DNA of 64,000 bases from Thermococcus sp. 21S9 (GCF_012027635.1 NZ_SNUS01000001.1:1178001-1242000); one strand, 5' to 3'; shown: positions 33,554 to 43,219, counted from the first letter of the stretch. Notes: a model not told the origin generated them from the sequence alone. A program made the numbers and translations.

Positions 33554-35269
33554 ATGGTGGAGGAGCTAATCTGGAAGTACGCGCTCATCAACGCCTACAC
33601 CCACAAGGGAAAGGCTAACCCCAAGGCAGTAATCGGAAAGGTTCTCGGCGAGAACCCCGAGCTGAGGCCGAGGGCGAAGGAGATAATCCCTCTCGTGAAC
33701 GAGATAGTCGAGAAGGTAAACGCCCTCTCCCTTGAGGAGCAGGAAGCGAAGCTGAGGGAGATTTACCCCGAGTTTTTCGAGGAGAAGAAGACCAAGAAGG
33801 AGGAGAAAAAGGGTCTTCCCCCGCTTCCCAAGGCGGAGAAGGGGAAGGTCGTTACCCGCTTCGCACCCAACCCCGACGGTGCCTTCCATCTCGGAAACGC
33901 GAGGGCAGCTATTCTGAGCCACGAGTACGCGAGGATGTACGACGGCAAGTTCATACTCCGCTTCGATGACACAGACCCCAAGGTCAAGAGGCCGGAGCCG
34001 ATTTTCTACGAGTGGATTAAAGAAGACTTGGAGTGGCTCGGCTTCAAGATTGACGAGATACACATAGCGAGCGACAGGCTCGAGATATACTACGACTACG
34101 CCGAGAAGCTGATAAAGATGGGCAAGGCATACGTCTGCACCTGCCCGCCGGAGAAGTTCCGCGAACTGAGAGACAAGGGAATCGCCTGCCCCCACAGGGA
34201 CGAGCCGGTCGAGGTTCAGCTCGAACGCTGGAGGAAGATGCTGAACGGCGAGTACAGGGAGGGCGAAGCTGTCGTCAGAATAAAGACCGACCTCAATCAC
34301 CCGAATCCCGCCGTTAGGGACTGGCCCGCTTTGAGAATAATAGACAACCCCAACCACCCGAGGACCGGCAACAAGTACCGTGTCTGGCCCCTCTACAACT
34401 TCGCCTCGGCTATAGACGACCACGAGCTCGGCGTTACGCATATCTTCCGCGGGCAGGAGCACGCCGAGAACGAGACGAGGCAGAGGTACGTTTACGAGTA
34501 CCTCGGCTGGGAGTACCCTGTTACCGTTCACCACGGCAGGCTGAGCATCGAGGGTGTTATCCTCAGCAAGTCCAAGACGAGGAAGGGTATCGAGGAAGGT
34601 AAATACCTCGGCTGGGACGACCCGAGGCTCGGAACTATTAGGGCCCTGAGGAGGCGTGGAATACGGCCCGAGGCGATAAGGGAGCTAATCATTGAAGTCG
34701 GCCTGAAGAGGAGCGATACCACAGTTAGCTGGGACAACCTCGCGGCGATAAACAGGCGCATAATCGAGCCGATAGCGAACCGCTACTTCTTCGTCGCCGA
34801 CCCGGTTCCGATGTACATAGAGGGAGCCAAGGAGTTCGTGGCCGAGATTCCGCTCCATCCCGACCACCCGGAGAGGGGCGTTAGGAGACTCAAATTCGTC
34901 CCCGGAAAGCCGGTCTACGTTTCCAAGGACGACATGGAGCTCTTCAAGCCAGGCAACTTCGTTCGCCTTAAGGACCTGTTTAACGTCGAAATCCTTGAGG
35001 TGAGCGAGGAGGGCATTAAGGCGAGGTTCCACAGTGTGGACTACGAGATAGCGAGAAAGAACAGGTGGAGAATGGTTCACTGGGTAACCGAGGGCAAGCC
35101 CTGCGAGGTCTGGGTTCCCGAAGGAGAAGAGCTAATCATCAGGGAAGGACTCCTTGAAAGCGACGCCGACGTTAAGGTCGATGACGTGGTTCAGTTCGAG
35201 CGCTTTGGCTTCGTGAGAATAGACGAGGTAAAAGATGGAAAGGTTCGGGCGATTTTCGCCCACAAGTGA
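33554..35269 (+). CDS. gltX: Glutamyl-tRNA synthetase
   Basis: 571 residues from ATG 33554 (GGTGG upstream; TATA TTTATAA at 33514-33520). An archaeal/eukaryal-type N-terminal region (about 1-95) precedes the class I core with the HIGH-like signature PNPDGAFHLGN (106-116) and the KMSKS-like segment VILSKSKTR; a beta-barrel anticodon-binding domain follows (about 400-571). It charges tRNA-Glu and, in archaea, is non-discriminating only where GatCAB is used; this archaeal form is the discriminating type. Transcribed alone. Confidence 0.96.
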   Translation: MVEELIWKYALINAYTHKGKANPKAVIGKVLGENPELRPRAKEIIPLVNEIVEKVNALSLEEQEAKLREIYPEFFEEKKTKKEEKKGLPPLPKAEKGKVVTRFAPNPDGAFHLGNARAAILSHEYARMYDGKFILRFDDTDPKVKRPEPIFYEWIKEDLEWLGFKIDEIHIASDRLEIYYDYAEKLIKMGKAYVCTCPPEKFRELRDKGIACPHRDEPVEVQLERWRKMLNGEYREGEAVVRIKTDLNHPNPAVRDWPALRIIDNPNHPRTGNKYRVWPLYNFASAIDDHELGVTHIFRGQEHAENETRQRYVYEYLGWEYPVTVHHGRLSIEGVILSKSKTRKGIEEGKYLGWDDPRLGTIRALRRRGIRPEAIRELIIEVGLKRSDTTVSWDNLAAINRRIIEPIANRYFFVADPVPMYIEGAKEFVAEIPLHPDHPERGVRRLKFVPGKPVYVSKDDMELFKPGNFVRLKDLFNVEILEVSEEGIKARFHSVDYEIARKNRWRMVHWVTEGKPCEVWVPEGEELIIREGLLESDADVKVDDVVQFERFGFVRIDEVKDGKVRAIFAHK

Positions 35270-35270
35270 T

Positions 35271-36575
35271 TCACTCTTTCTTTTCAAATATTCCGTTTCC
35301 GAAGAGTCCAAACGCCACTATTATCACTGCCACCAGTGCGCCAATCCAGTTGACGCCACCGTCTTTGACGGTGGTGTAAAGTGAGTACAATCCCATCGGC
35401 ACGAGCGCCAGGAAGAGCACTGCCCCTGCGATTTTGTGTGACGGCTCAGGTGAGAGTCCCGTTACCCTCTCAACGGCGCTGGAAATCACTGGCAGGTACT
35501 CGAAGAGTGCCGTGAAGAATATTGCCGTCGAGACTCCAAGCAGTAGGGCCTGGGCAAGGCTTGGCACGGAATCGGGGATGCCTATGAACAGTGCCATCGC
35601 GAGCAGGTATGCCGCGGCCCTGTTCCTGCCCACCCTCATGTTGAACTCTATTATCTGCAGACCAACCTCTGAGACGGGGAGTATGCTCGTGACGCCCGCA
35701 AAGAATATCGACAGCGCTATCAGCGCCAGCAGTCCTTTGTAGTCAGCAAGGATGGTGGGTAACTGTCCCATCAGGTAGATGGCACCCTCTTCTCCACCGT
35801 ACACGTACTTGAGAAGGTCGGCAGGGGTTGAGGGAGCTATGGCGTAAATCATGGTTATCGTGGCGAGAATTCCTATTATTGTCTGTATTATGATACCAGT
35901 GCTGATGATGAGCTTGGCGTTGAAGCGCTCGTTCATGAAACTGCCGAGCATCAGGTAGAAGGCAAATCCAAGACCTACCGCGTAGAGTGCCCTCTCGATT
36001 GCCGCCATTACGAGGTTTATAGTTATCGGGTGTCTGCTTACTATCATGTGCTTTGCCATACCGAGGAAAGCCGCGGTTGGGGGTATCTTTGAGACGAACG
36101 CTATAGTCGTTACGACGACCGAAATAACGAGAACCATAGAACCGCCGGCCATTATTGTGAAGGTCTTCTCCTTGGCCCTCGTGAGGACTATGAACACTAT
36201 TGCTATCATTAGAACCTTTGCTATCAGCCTTCCGGTCGTTCCAGTTCCGACGATGGGCGACAAGAGAACAAGCATCGTGTTGGCGGTGTAGTAGGACAGG
36301 AATATGACCACCATAACGAGTATCGATAGCATTATCGCAGGCTTTCGCAGGACCTTGTTGTATAGCTCGACGAAGTAGTAGCCCGACTTGATGACTTTCT
36401 CTGCCTCCATTATCGCCACGTACGTGAACACTGCCAGGAAAACGAGGTGCACTGCCAGTCCCGTCAGTCCGTATTTCATCCAGAACTGCGGGAACAGTCC
36501 AATCGTTCCTATGCCCGTGGCGAATCCGGCAACCAGGAACATCAGGTAGAGGGTCCATTTCCTTATTTCATCCAT
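35271..36575 (-). CDS. Divergent NSS-like membrane transporter
   Basis: 434 residues from ATG 36575 after GGTGG. About 11-12 helices. The first helix reads FATGIGTIGLFPQFWMKYG, at the place of the NSS signature GLGNxxRFP, so a LeuT-type fold with an altered TM1 is likely. The remaining sequence (SILPVSEVGLQIIEFNMRVGRNRAAAYLLAMALFIGIPDS) resembles the TM8-TM9 region of NSS proteins. Substrate and ion use cannot be inferred. No small partner gene is seen, since it converges directly on gltX. Confidence 0.78.
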   Translation of the reverse strand: MDEIRKWTLYLMFLVAGFATGIGTIGLFPQFWMKYGLTGLAVHLVFLAVFTYVAIMEAEKVIKSGYYFVELYNKVLRKPAIMLSILVMVVIFLSYYTANTMLVLLSPIVGTGTTGRLIAKVLMIAIVFIVLTRAKEKTFTIMAGGSMVLVISVVVTTIAFVSKIPPTAAFLGMAKHMIVSRHPITINLVMAAIERALYAVGLGFAFYLMLGSFMNERFNAKLIISTGIIIQTIIGILATITMIYAIAPSTPADLLKYVYGGEEGAIYLMGQLPTILADYKGLLALIALSIFFAGVTSILPVSEVGLQIIEFNMRVGRNRAAAYLLAMALFIGIPDSVPSLAQALLLGVSTAIFFTALFEYLPVISSAVERVTGLSPEPSHKIAGAVLFLALVPMGLYSLYTTVKDGGVNWIGALVAVIIVAFGLFGNGIFEKKE

Positions 36576-36703
36576 GCTAACCACCCTATAGAGTTGTCCT
36601 TTTGAGTAAACATTTGAAAATTAAAAGTTTTACCGTGCACACGTCCTTAAAAATTTAGAAATTTGAAATTTTTGTTCGAATTTACAACCTGCGTTTAAAC
36701 ACT

Positions 36704-39202
36704 TCAGTCCAATCCAATCCACTTAACGAGACCGAGCAGGAACTTGTGGGGAAGCTTCTCATGGTGCGGGTAAACCCTCAGGGCGTAGTGCCAGCAGGGG
36801 TCGCCGAGGTGCCTCAGCGCGCTTCCGCGGTAGGTGTAGAGCCACTTTCCACCCTCGAGCTCCTTTGGGTGCCTGAGCTCAACGATGTGGGGCTTCTCTA
36901 TGTGGTATCCCTCGGCCCTGACCCCGTAGTAGAGCTCGACGCGGACGTCCTCCGGGTTCAGTCCGTCGAGGTCCACAGTTACCTCGAGGCCGGAGCGGTC
37001 GTCGAAAACCCTCACCTCACGGAAGCCAACCTTTGACCACGACTCGGTTACGCGGTCCTTCCACCCGGCTATCTCCCTCGCGCCCCGGTAGTTTTCCCTC
37101 GTGAGCCATATGTGGTTGCTCATGGCCTTGGAGTAGAACTTGTCCATGTACTCCTTGACCATTCTGTGCGTACTGAACCGCGGGGCGATGCTCTTTATGC
37201 TCTCCTTCATCATGTAAATCCACTTCGGCCTGTTGCCGTAGTAGGTTGGGATTATCTCCCTCTCAAGGAGGTCGTAGAGGGCCTGGACGTCCTTCACGTC
37301 GTCGGCCTCGCTCTCGGGCTCTGTGCTCTCCTCGCCTATCACCCAACCGTTCTTTCCGTTGTAGCCCTCGACCCACCAGCCATCGAAGATGCTCGCGTTC
37401 AAAACCCCGTTCAGCCCGGCCTTCATTCCGCTCGTCCCGCTGGCTTCCAGGGGCCGTCTCGGCGTGTTCAGCCAGACGTCGACACCTGCAACCATGAGCC
37501 TCGCGCTCCCCATGTCGTAGTTCTCCATGACGAATATCTTGCCCCTGAACTCGGGCATCCTGCTTACCTCGTAAATCCTCCTCAGGAACTCCTTTCCTCC
37601 CGGGTCGTTGGGGTGGGCCTTTCCGCCGAAGACGATATAGACTGGCCTCGTCGGGTCGTTCAGGAGCTTTCTGAGCCTGTCGAGGTCAGTCAGAAGAAGA
37701 ACCGCGCGCTTGTAGGTCGCGAAGCGCCTTGCGAAGCCGATTATAAAGGCGTTCTCGTCTATAGATGGAATCGGGTCGTCTATTCCTAAGCGTTTGTTCC
37801 GCTCTATGGCCTTCCGCCTGAGGAGCTCGATGAACTGCCTCTTGGCCTCGAGGTGGGCCTCCCAGAGCTCTTCATCGGGAATTCTCTCGACGGCGTACCA
37901 GATTCCCTCAAGATTCGTGTGCTCGCGCCAGACCTTGCCGATGTAGCGGTCGAAGAGCTTCCTCATCTCGTTGTGAACCCACGTCATGGTGTGGACGCCG
38001 TTGGTTATGGCCTCTATTGGTATCTCGTCGAGCGGAACGCCGGGCCAGAGACCCTGCCACATCCTCCTGCTCACTTCCGCGTGCAACTTGCTGACGCCGT
38101 TCACGTAGCTTGACGTCCTAATCGCGAGCAGGGTCATGTTGAGGTGGTCGCCCTCCCGTCCGAGGTCGAGGAGCTCCTCCCTTCCCTCAAGGAACCTGGC
38201 GAGCCTTTTCCGAACTTCCTCAACCGGGAACCTGTCGTGGCCAGCCGGAACCGGCGTGTGGGTCGTGAACACCGTTGTTCCCCTTACGATGCTCAGGGCC
38301 TCGGTGAACGTGAGGCCCTCCTCCATGAGCCACGCAATCCTCTGGAGGTTCGCGAAGGCCGGGTGCCCCTCGTTGAGGTGGACGACGCCTGGCTCTATTC
38401 CCAAAGCCCTTAGCAATCTCATTCCGCCGATGCCGAGGAGGATTTCCTGCTTTATCCTCTTGTCCATCTCGGCGTTGTAGAGGTAGTCGCAAATTGTCCT
38501 GTCATCAGGGCTGTTCTCGGGGACGTCCGTGTCGAGGAGGTAAATTCTCACCCTGCCGACCTGAACCTCGAAGGCCCTTGCGTAGACAGTCCTGTCCTCT
38601 ATCGGCACCTCTATCAGGAGCCTTTCACCGTTCCTGTCGAGGACGGGCTTTATCGGCATTTCCTCGGGTCTGTACTCCGGGAAAACCTCAATCTGGTTGC
38701 CGTTCTCGTCTATCTCCTGCCTGAAATAGCCGTGCTTGTAGAGCAGGCCGACGGCTATGAATGGCAAGCCAAGGTCGCTCGCGGTCTTGACGTGGTCGCC
38801 AGCCAAGATACCGAGCCCACCCGAATAAATCGGCAGGCTCTTGCTTATGCCGTACTCCATGCAGAGATACACAATCGGCTTGTCCCACTTGGGGTAGTTG
38901 GTCGAGAACCAGGTTGAGTCCGGGTTCATGTAGTCCTCGAACTGCTCCATGACGAGCTCGTAGAGGTTCATGAAATCGTCATCGCGGAGGAGCTCGCGGA
39001 ACCTGCTCTCCGGAGTGTCAAGGAGTAGCTTCACCGGGTTCTTGTATTCGGCCCAGTGCTCGGGGTCTATCTTCTCCCAGAGCTTCGTCGCCCTCCTGTT
39101 CCAGCTCCACCAGTAATTGTAGGCCAAATCAGCGAGTCCCCTGAGCGGACTCGGGAGTCTCTCACGAATCGTCTCGTAAGTGCACTCGTCAACTTTAGCC
39201 AT
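36704..39202 (-). CDS. malP: Alpha-glucan (maltodextrin/glycogen) phosphorylase
   Basis: 832 residues from ATG 39202 after GGTGG. GT35 features: YCxEYGI-type VYLCMEYGISKSLPIYSGGLGILAGDH near the N-terminus, VHLNEGHPAF, and the PLP-lysine segment EASGTSGMKAGLNGVLNASIFDGWW. It releases glucose 1-phosphate from alpha-1,4-glucans and corresponds to T. kodakarensis TK1406 (from memory). Together with the branching enzyme at 3.1 kb it covers glycogen turnover. A motif resembling the Tgr site overlaps its predicted transcription start. Confidence 0.95.
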   Translation of the reverse strand: MAKVDECTYETIRERLPSPLRGLADLAYNYWWSWNRRATKLWEKIDPEHWAEYKNPVKLLLDTPESRFRELLRDDDFMNLYELVMEQFEDYMNPDSTWFSTNYPKWDKPIVYLCMEYGISKSLPIYSGGLGILAGDHVKTASDLGLPFIAVGLLYKHGYFRQEIDENGNQIEVFPEYRPEEMPIKPVLDRNGERLLIEVPIEDRTVYARAFEVQVGRVRIYLLDTDVPENSPDDRTICDYLYNAEMDKRIKQEILLGIGGMRLLRALGIEPGVVHLNEGHPAFANLQRIAWLMEEGLTFTEALSIVRGTTVFTTHTPVPAGHDRFPVEEVRKRLARFLEGREELLDLGREGDHLNMTLLAIRTSSYVNGVSKLHAEVSRRMWQGLWPGVPLDEIPIEAITNGVHTMTWVHNEMRKLFDRYIGKVWREHTNLEGIWYAVERIPDEELWEAHLEAKRQFIELLRRKAIERNKRLGIDDPIPSIDENAFIIGFARRFATYKRAVLLLTDLDRLRKLLNDPTRPVYIVFGGKAHPNDPGGKEFLRRIYEVSRMPEFRGKIFVMENYDMGSARLMVAGVDVWLNTPRRPLEASGTSGMKAGLNGVLNASIFDGWWVEGYNGKNGWVIGEESTEPESEADDVKDVQALYDLLEREIIPTYYGNRPKWIYMMKESIKSIAPRFSTHRMVKEYMDKFYSKAMSNHIWLTRENYRGAREIAGWKDRVTESWSKVGFREVRVFDDRSGLEVTVDLDGLNPEDVRVELYYGVRAEGYHIEKPHIVELRHPKELEGGKWLYTYRGSALRHLGDPCWHYALRVYPHHEKLPHKFLLGLVKWIGLD

Positions 39203-39205
39203 AGA

Positions 39206-39222
39206 AACCACCGATGGTGATA
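39206..39222 (-). promoter_or_regulatory. Partial Thermococcales glycolytic motif at malP
   Basis: On the minus strand TATCAC-N5-GTGGTT: the first half-site is perfect and the second matches 4 of 6 positions, with the correct spacer. The minus TATA (TTTTTAAG, 39237-39244) puts the start of transcription inside the motif. In this family a site downstream of TATA means repression by Tgr/TrmBL1 when sugars are absent. Confidence 0.42.
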
Positions 39223-39292
39223 CTTCTCATCGCAACCTTAAAAACCCTGTCGCTCGACGTTCAGCGGGTTCAACGAAAGGAGAAAAAAGAAG

Positions 39293-41170
39293 TCACGCGC
39301 CCTCAAGCGCGAACGGACTTATGTAGTCGCCGTACTTCTCTCTGACCTCAAGGAGTCTCTTCCTCTCCTCCTCAAGAACCCGGAAGAGCTCCTCGGGGAC
39401 TTCCTTAACCTTCTCGCGGTAGATTTTCTCGATGCGCTCAATCTTCGCGAGAAGTTCCGGAACCCTTATCGTGAACTGCTTCTCGTAGGCTTCCCTGCTG
39501 TAGTCCTTGTTGAGGACTTCCTTGAAGAGCCTTGCCAGGTCCTCGTACTTTGGAATGTAGCCTATCGGCGTCTCGATTGCATCGACGTCCCCGTGCACGC
39601 GGAGCTCCATCCACTTGAGCCAGACGGCTTTGTCGAGCTTGTGGTTGAGCCAGTTGCCGTTCTCGTCGCGGAGGAAGTAGTTGACGGCGAATATCTTCGG
39701 CGTTTTCCTCAGCTTCTCGCCGAACCTCAGGTAGTTCTCGATGTACTCGCCGAGCGGGACGCTCATGAAGTCGAGTATGGCCATCGGGTTAAAGGCTCTA
39801 ACACCTTCTTTTCCGAGCGTCGCCGCCGTCGTCTCGCTCTCAAGTGATGCCCCCATCGTTACCACTCCGTGCTTCCAGTCGAAGGCCTCCCTCACCGGGG
39901 GCCAGGTGTCCTTATCTCTGCCACCGAAAATCATTCCGCCGACCTCGACGCCACATGGGTGGTGGAGCGCCTCGAGGTCAACGTTCGGGAAGTGCTCGAG
40001 CGAAACTGTGAAGCGCGCGTTCTTGTGGCTCGGCGGTATCTCGTTTCCTTCCGCGTCCTTCTTGCCCTTCCACCACTTTCCGCTGTGGTTCTCGCCTTCT
40101 TCAGGAATCTCAACGCCCATCTCGTTCCAGTAGGGCTTTCCGTCCTTGACGAGGACGTTCGAGAAGATTATCTCGACCGGCGAGTGGAGGACCTTCCAGA
40201 TTATCGGGTCGTCCTCCGGGTTGACGCCCTGGATTATGCCGAAGACACCTTTCTCGACGTTGGCACCGCGCGCTACACCGTTGACCGGGAGGATGAACGT
40301 TAGGTCGTCTCCAACGATGTTCTCCCAGGGAATCATGGCAGTTGAGGTCTTACCGCACATGCTTGGATATGCACCGGTGAAGTAGGTCTTCCTGCCGTTA
40401 GGGCCGTTTACGCGCATCAGGAACATGTGCTCGCTGAGCCAGCCCTCTTTAACCGCTTTCTGAATGGTGAGCCTGAAGGCGAGCTTCTTCAGGCCGATGG
40501 TGTTTCCTCCGTACTGGGTGTTGACCGAGTAAACGGTATCGTCCATCAAATCGATGTAAATCCTCCTCTTGTCCAGATTCTTGCTCGTCTTCCTCTCGTC
40601 AAGTTCTCCCGCCGAGTGGACGAAGCGGAAGAACTTCGCGTTCCTTCCAAGGCGCTTGAACTCCTCGTAGCCCTTCCTGTAGAGTATGAACTCGGAGTGG
40701 GCGACGTAGGCCGAGTCGGTGAGCTGAACTGCCGGAATGGTGAATATCGAGTTCTTTGGACCGAGAACGAAGAAGCAGATGAACAGCTCTTTTCCGCGCA
40801 TGACGCCCTTCATGAGCTTCCTTATCTCCTTCAGGCCCTCGTCGCGGTCCTTGGTGTTGAGGAAGGGAATCTCCTTTCCTCCTGGAACGAGGAGCTTGGT
40901 GTTGGCCTTGTCCCTGGCCTGGTCGTAGTAGTTGTCGTAGTGGACGGTGTGGTTCGGCGTTTCGAGCATCTTCTCCTCGCCGTAGTAGAGGGCCTTCCAG
41001 CGGACGTACTGCTCGTCCTCTTCGCTGTCGGTGCAAACGAAAACCTTGCTCGGCTCGAGCCACTCAATCCACTCCGCCAAAAAAGCGTGAAGCTCGGGGT
41101 TGTCTATCGCCTTAACCTTCTCGAACTGTTCCTCGGGGAGGAGTTCCCTAAGCTTTTCAAGGGCGTCCAT
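39293..41170 (-). CDS. pckG: Phosphoenolpyruvate carboxykinase (GTP)
   Basis: 625 residues from ATG 41170, preceded by GGAGGCG; an in-frame ATG at 41185 lacks a ribosome site. The kinase-1a P-loop of GTP-type PEPCK (TGAYPSMCGKTSTAMIP), the metal-binding IVGDDLTFI and the C-terminal FAVNYFLRDENGNWLNHKLDKAVWLKWMELR are present. It converts oxaloacetate and GTP to PEP and CO2 at the entry to gluconeogenesis; it corresponds to TK1405 by memory. Its TATA (TTTAAATAGG on the minus strand, 41204-41213) has no glycolytic motif upstream. Confidence 0.96.
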   Translation of the reverse strand: MDALEKLRELLPEEQFEKVKAIDNPELHAFLAEWIEWLEPSKVFVCTDSEEDEQYVRWKALYYGEEKMLETPNHTVHYDNYYDQARDKANTKLLVPGGKEIPFLNTKDRDEGLKEIRKLMKGVMRGKELFICFFVLGPKNSIFTIPAVQLTDSAYVAHSEFILYRKGYEEFKRLGRNAKFFRFVHSAGELDERKTSKNLDKRRIYIDLMDDTVYSVNTQYGGNTIGLKKLAFRLTIQKAVKEGWLSEHMFLMRVNGPNGRKTYFTGAYPSMCGKTSTAMIPWENIVGDDLTFILPVNGVARGANVEKGVFGIIQGVNPEDDPIIWKVLHSPVEIIFSNVLVKDGKPYWNEMGVEIPEEGENHSGKWWKGKKDAEGNEIPPSHKNARFTVSLEHFPNVDLEALHHPCGVEVGGMIFGGRDKDTWPPVREAFDWKHGVVTMGASLESETTAATLGKEGVRAFNPMAILDFMSVPLGEYIENYLRFGEKLRKTPKIFAVNYFLRDENGNWLNHKLDKAVWLKWMELRVHGDVDAIETPIGYIPKYEDLARLFKEVLNKDYSREAYEKQFTIRVPELLAKIERIEKIYREKVKEVPEELFRVLEEERKRLLEVREKYGDYISPFALEGA

Positions 41171-41373
41171 TTTTGTCGCCTCCATCGGATGTGTGCGTCT
41201 TACCTATTTAAAGTTCCTTCGTCGTTGTGACCATCAACTGGGCGATTAAACGGCCATCGTCTGATGTAACGTCGAATTTTTTGGGTAGAGTTGTCAACTA
41301 CTGAACCGAGTAATGGTCATCGATGGGCCCATGCACGCATTCATGTGAATAAACGACGACGGGCGCAAAGTAT

Positions 41374-41390
41374 TTTAACTGGGAGTGATA
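41374..41390 (+). promoter_or_regulatory. Weak glycolytic-motif match at the sugar nucleotidyltransferase promoter
   Basis: TTTAAC-N5-GTGATA matches the motif at 10 of 12 positions. The left half overlaps the presumed TATA box (ATTTTAAC, 41372-41379), so the match may owe something to TATA composition. Confidence 0.28.
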
Positions 41391-41412
41391 CAATAGAGCG
41401 GTGCGGTGCAAG

Positions 41413-42498
41413 ATGAAGGCAGTGATTTTGGCCGGAGGCAAGGGAACGAGGCTTCTCCCGCTGACGGTTTACAGGCCAAAGCCAATGATACCCTTCTTCA
41501 ACAGGCCCCTTATGGAGTACGCCCTTCAGAGCCTCATTAAGGCCGGGGTCGACGAGGTTTACGTTCTCGTCGGCTACCTTAAGGAGCGTATAATTGACTA
41601 CTTCGGTGACGGAAGCGAGTGGGGAATAGAGATTCACTACTCCAACAAGGACAACATAAAGCTGGGAACCGCCGGCGCCACCAAGAAGGTCGTCAAGCAC
41701 ATGGACGATACGTTCTTCGTTGTCTCGAGCGACGTTCTCACCAACCTTGACCTGCGGGCGCTCTACGAGTACCACAGAAAGAAGAAGGCCCTCGCCACGA
41801 TAGCGCTTTCCGAGGTCGACGACCCGACGCAGTATGGCATAGCGATAATAGACGAGGACGGCAGGATTCAGCAATTCAAGGAGAAGCCAAGGCCCGAGGA
41901 GGTCTTCAGCAACCTCGTCAACGCTGGCATCTACGTCTTTGAGCCCGAAGCGTTTGACCACGTCCCCAAGAACAAGAACTTCGACTTCTCCAAGGACCTC
42001 TTTCCGAGGATGCTCGAAAACGACCTTCCGCTCTACGGGTTCCCCTTCAAGGAGTACTGGAACGACGTGGGAAGGCCGTCGAGCTACCTTCAGGCGACGG
42101 AAGACGTGTTCCTCGGACGGCTCATTCTGCCTCAGGTGAAGACCGAAAGCCTTAAAGGTAACCTTGAGCACGGGGGAGCGCTTTACACGGGCAGGCGTTG
42201 CGTTCTGCGGAAGCCGGAAATCAGGGGCTTCGCCGTTATAGGCGACGATGTGGAGATAGGCAGAAACGTTAAAATTGAACGTTCGGTAATATTTTCAGGT
42301 GTGACCATCGAGGACGGGGCCGAGATTAAGGAGGCCATCATAGGGGAAAACGTTCACATAGGTAAGGGCGTCGTCATCCAGCCCGGTAGTGTCATCGGCG
42401 ACAACACGCTCATCGAGGACTTCAGCAAGATAGGTTCGAACGTGAAGATTTGGGTTGAGTCAAGGATTGGCCGGGAGAGTATAATACTCCCAGATTGA
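41413..42498 (+). CDS. NDP-sugar pyrophosphorylase with left-handed beta-helix domain
   Basis: 361 residues from ATG 41413 (GGTGCGGTG upstream). The nucleotidyltransferase domain (about 1-235) starts KAVILAGGKGTRLLPLTVYRPKPMIPFFNRPLMEY, with the activating lysine and catalytic aspartate region (VVSSDVLTNLDL). The C-terminal domain (about 250-361) has hexapeptide-like repeats (GDDVEIGRNVKIERSVIFSGVTIEDGAEI). It makes an NDP-sugar from NTP and a sugar 1-phosphate, probably GDP-mannose or a glucose nucleotide. The next gene follows after two bases or less. Confidence 0.9.
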   Translation: MKAVILAGGKGTRLLPLTVYRPKPMIPFFNRPLMEYALQSLIKAGVDEVYVLVGYLKERIIDYFGDGSEWGIEIHYSNKDNIKLGTAGATKKVVKHMDDTFFVVSSDVLTNLDLRALYEYHRKKKALATIALSEVDDPTQYGIAIIDEDGRIQQFKEKPRPEEVFSNLVNAGIYVFEPEAFDHVPKNKNFDFSKDLFPRMLENDLPLYGFPFKEYWNDVGRPSSYLQATEDVFLGRLILPQVKTESLKGNLEHGGALYTGRRCVLRKPEIRGFAVIGDDVEIGRNVKIERSVIFSGVTIEDGAEIKEAIIGENVHIGKGVVIQPGSVIGDNTLIEDFSKIGSNVKIWVESRIGRESIILPD

Positions 42499-42508
42499 GG
42501 TGGTGGAA

Positions 42509-43219
42509 GTGGAAGTGTATTATTCGCAGAGGTTTAATCCCGAGGAGCTTGCCCTCCTTGGAAGGGCCATAGGAACAGTTTCCCACGGAACGATAATAGT
42601 GGGCAGGGACGGAAGGGCCATCTCGCGCTACGGAAAGAGGGCTATGGTCGTTGGCATAGTCAGCACCGGTTCAACGATAATGGACGTCCGCCTGATTCCG
42701 CTCATAGCCCTCAAGGACTTCGCCCACAAGAAGGGTCTCCCGCTCGCTTACGTCTACTACTACGGGGGCGTTAGGGTTTACGTCAGCGGAATCGACGTCG
42801 ACGAGATAAACGCCATCCTCGAGAGCAGGAGCTTCATCGAGGCCCAGCCCAACGACATTGGTGCGACGGTCTACTACCCCAACGCCCTTGACGACTTCAT
42901 GCACGACGTCTTCAAGCACTACAACTTCAAGCTTGAGGGAAAAGCCCTCGTTGATGCAATGAACACCCCTGCGGTGCTCTTCTTCCCGAGGATGAACGAG
43001 CACTTCGGCTTTGAGGTCGAGCTCATGAACGACATGATGACCAGCTACCTGCCACCGAAGCCCAAGGAGGTCTTCCTTCACAAGTTGAACAAGGGCGACT
43101 ACGACTTTGGAATGCGCTTCAGGCCAGATGGTGTCGTCGAGTTCTACAAAGGGGACGAGCAGAAGGAGTTCGTGAGCATGTGGTCACTCTTTGACTACAT
43201 GAAGAGGCTCTCGGTATAA
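42509..43219 (+). CDS. Phosphohexomutase-like protein, short form
   Basis: 236 residues from GTG 42509 (GAGGTGGTG upstream). It resembles only part of the alpha-D-phosphohexomutase family: FNPEELALLGRAIGTVSHGTIIVGRDGRAISRYGKRAMVVGIVSTGSTIMDVRLIP corresponds to domain 1 (GRDxR, then the region normally carrying the T-A-S-H-N phosphoserine loop). The expected serine loop TASHNP is not visible, and domains 3 and 4 are missing. It is coupled to the nucleotidyltransferase, so a regulatory or partner role in sugar nucleotide synthesis is possible; catalysis on its own is doubtful. Confidence 0.68.
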   Translation: MEVYYSQRFNPEELALLGRAIGTVSHGTIIVGRDGRAISRYGKRAMVVGIVSTGSTIMDVRLIPLIALKDFAHKKGLPLAYVYYYGGVRVYVSGIDVDEINAILESRSFIEAQPNDIGATVYYPNALDDFMHDVFKHYNFKLEGKALVDAMNTPAVLFFPRMNEHFGFEVELMNDMMTSYLPPKPKEVFLHKLNKGDYDFGMRFRPDGVVEFYKGDEQKEFVSMWSLFDYMKRLSV

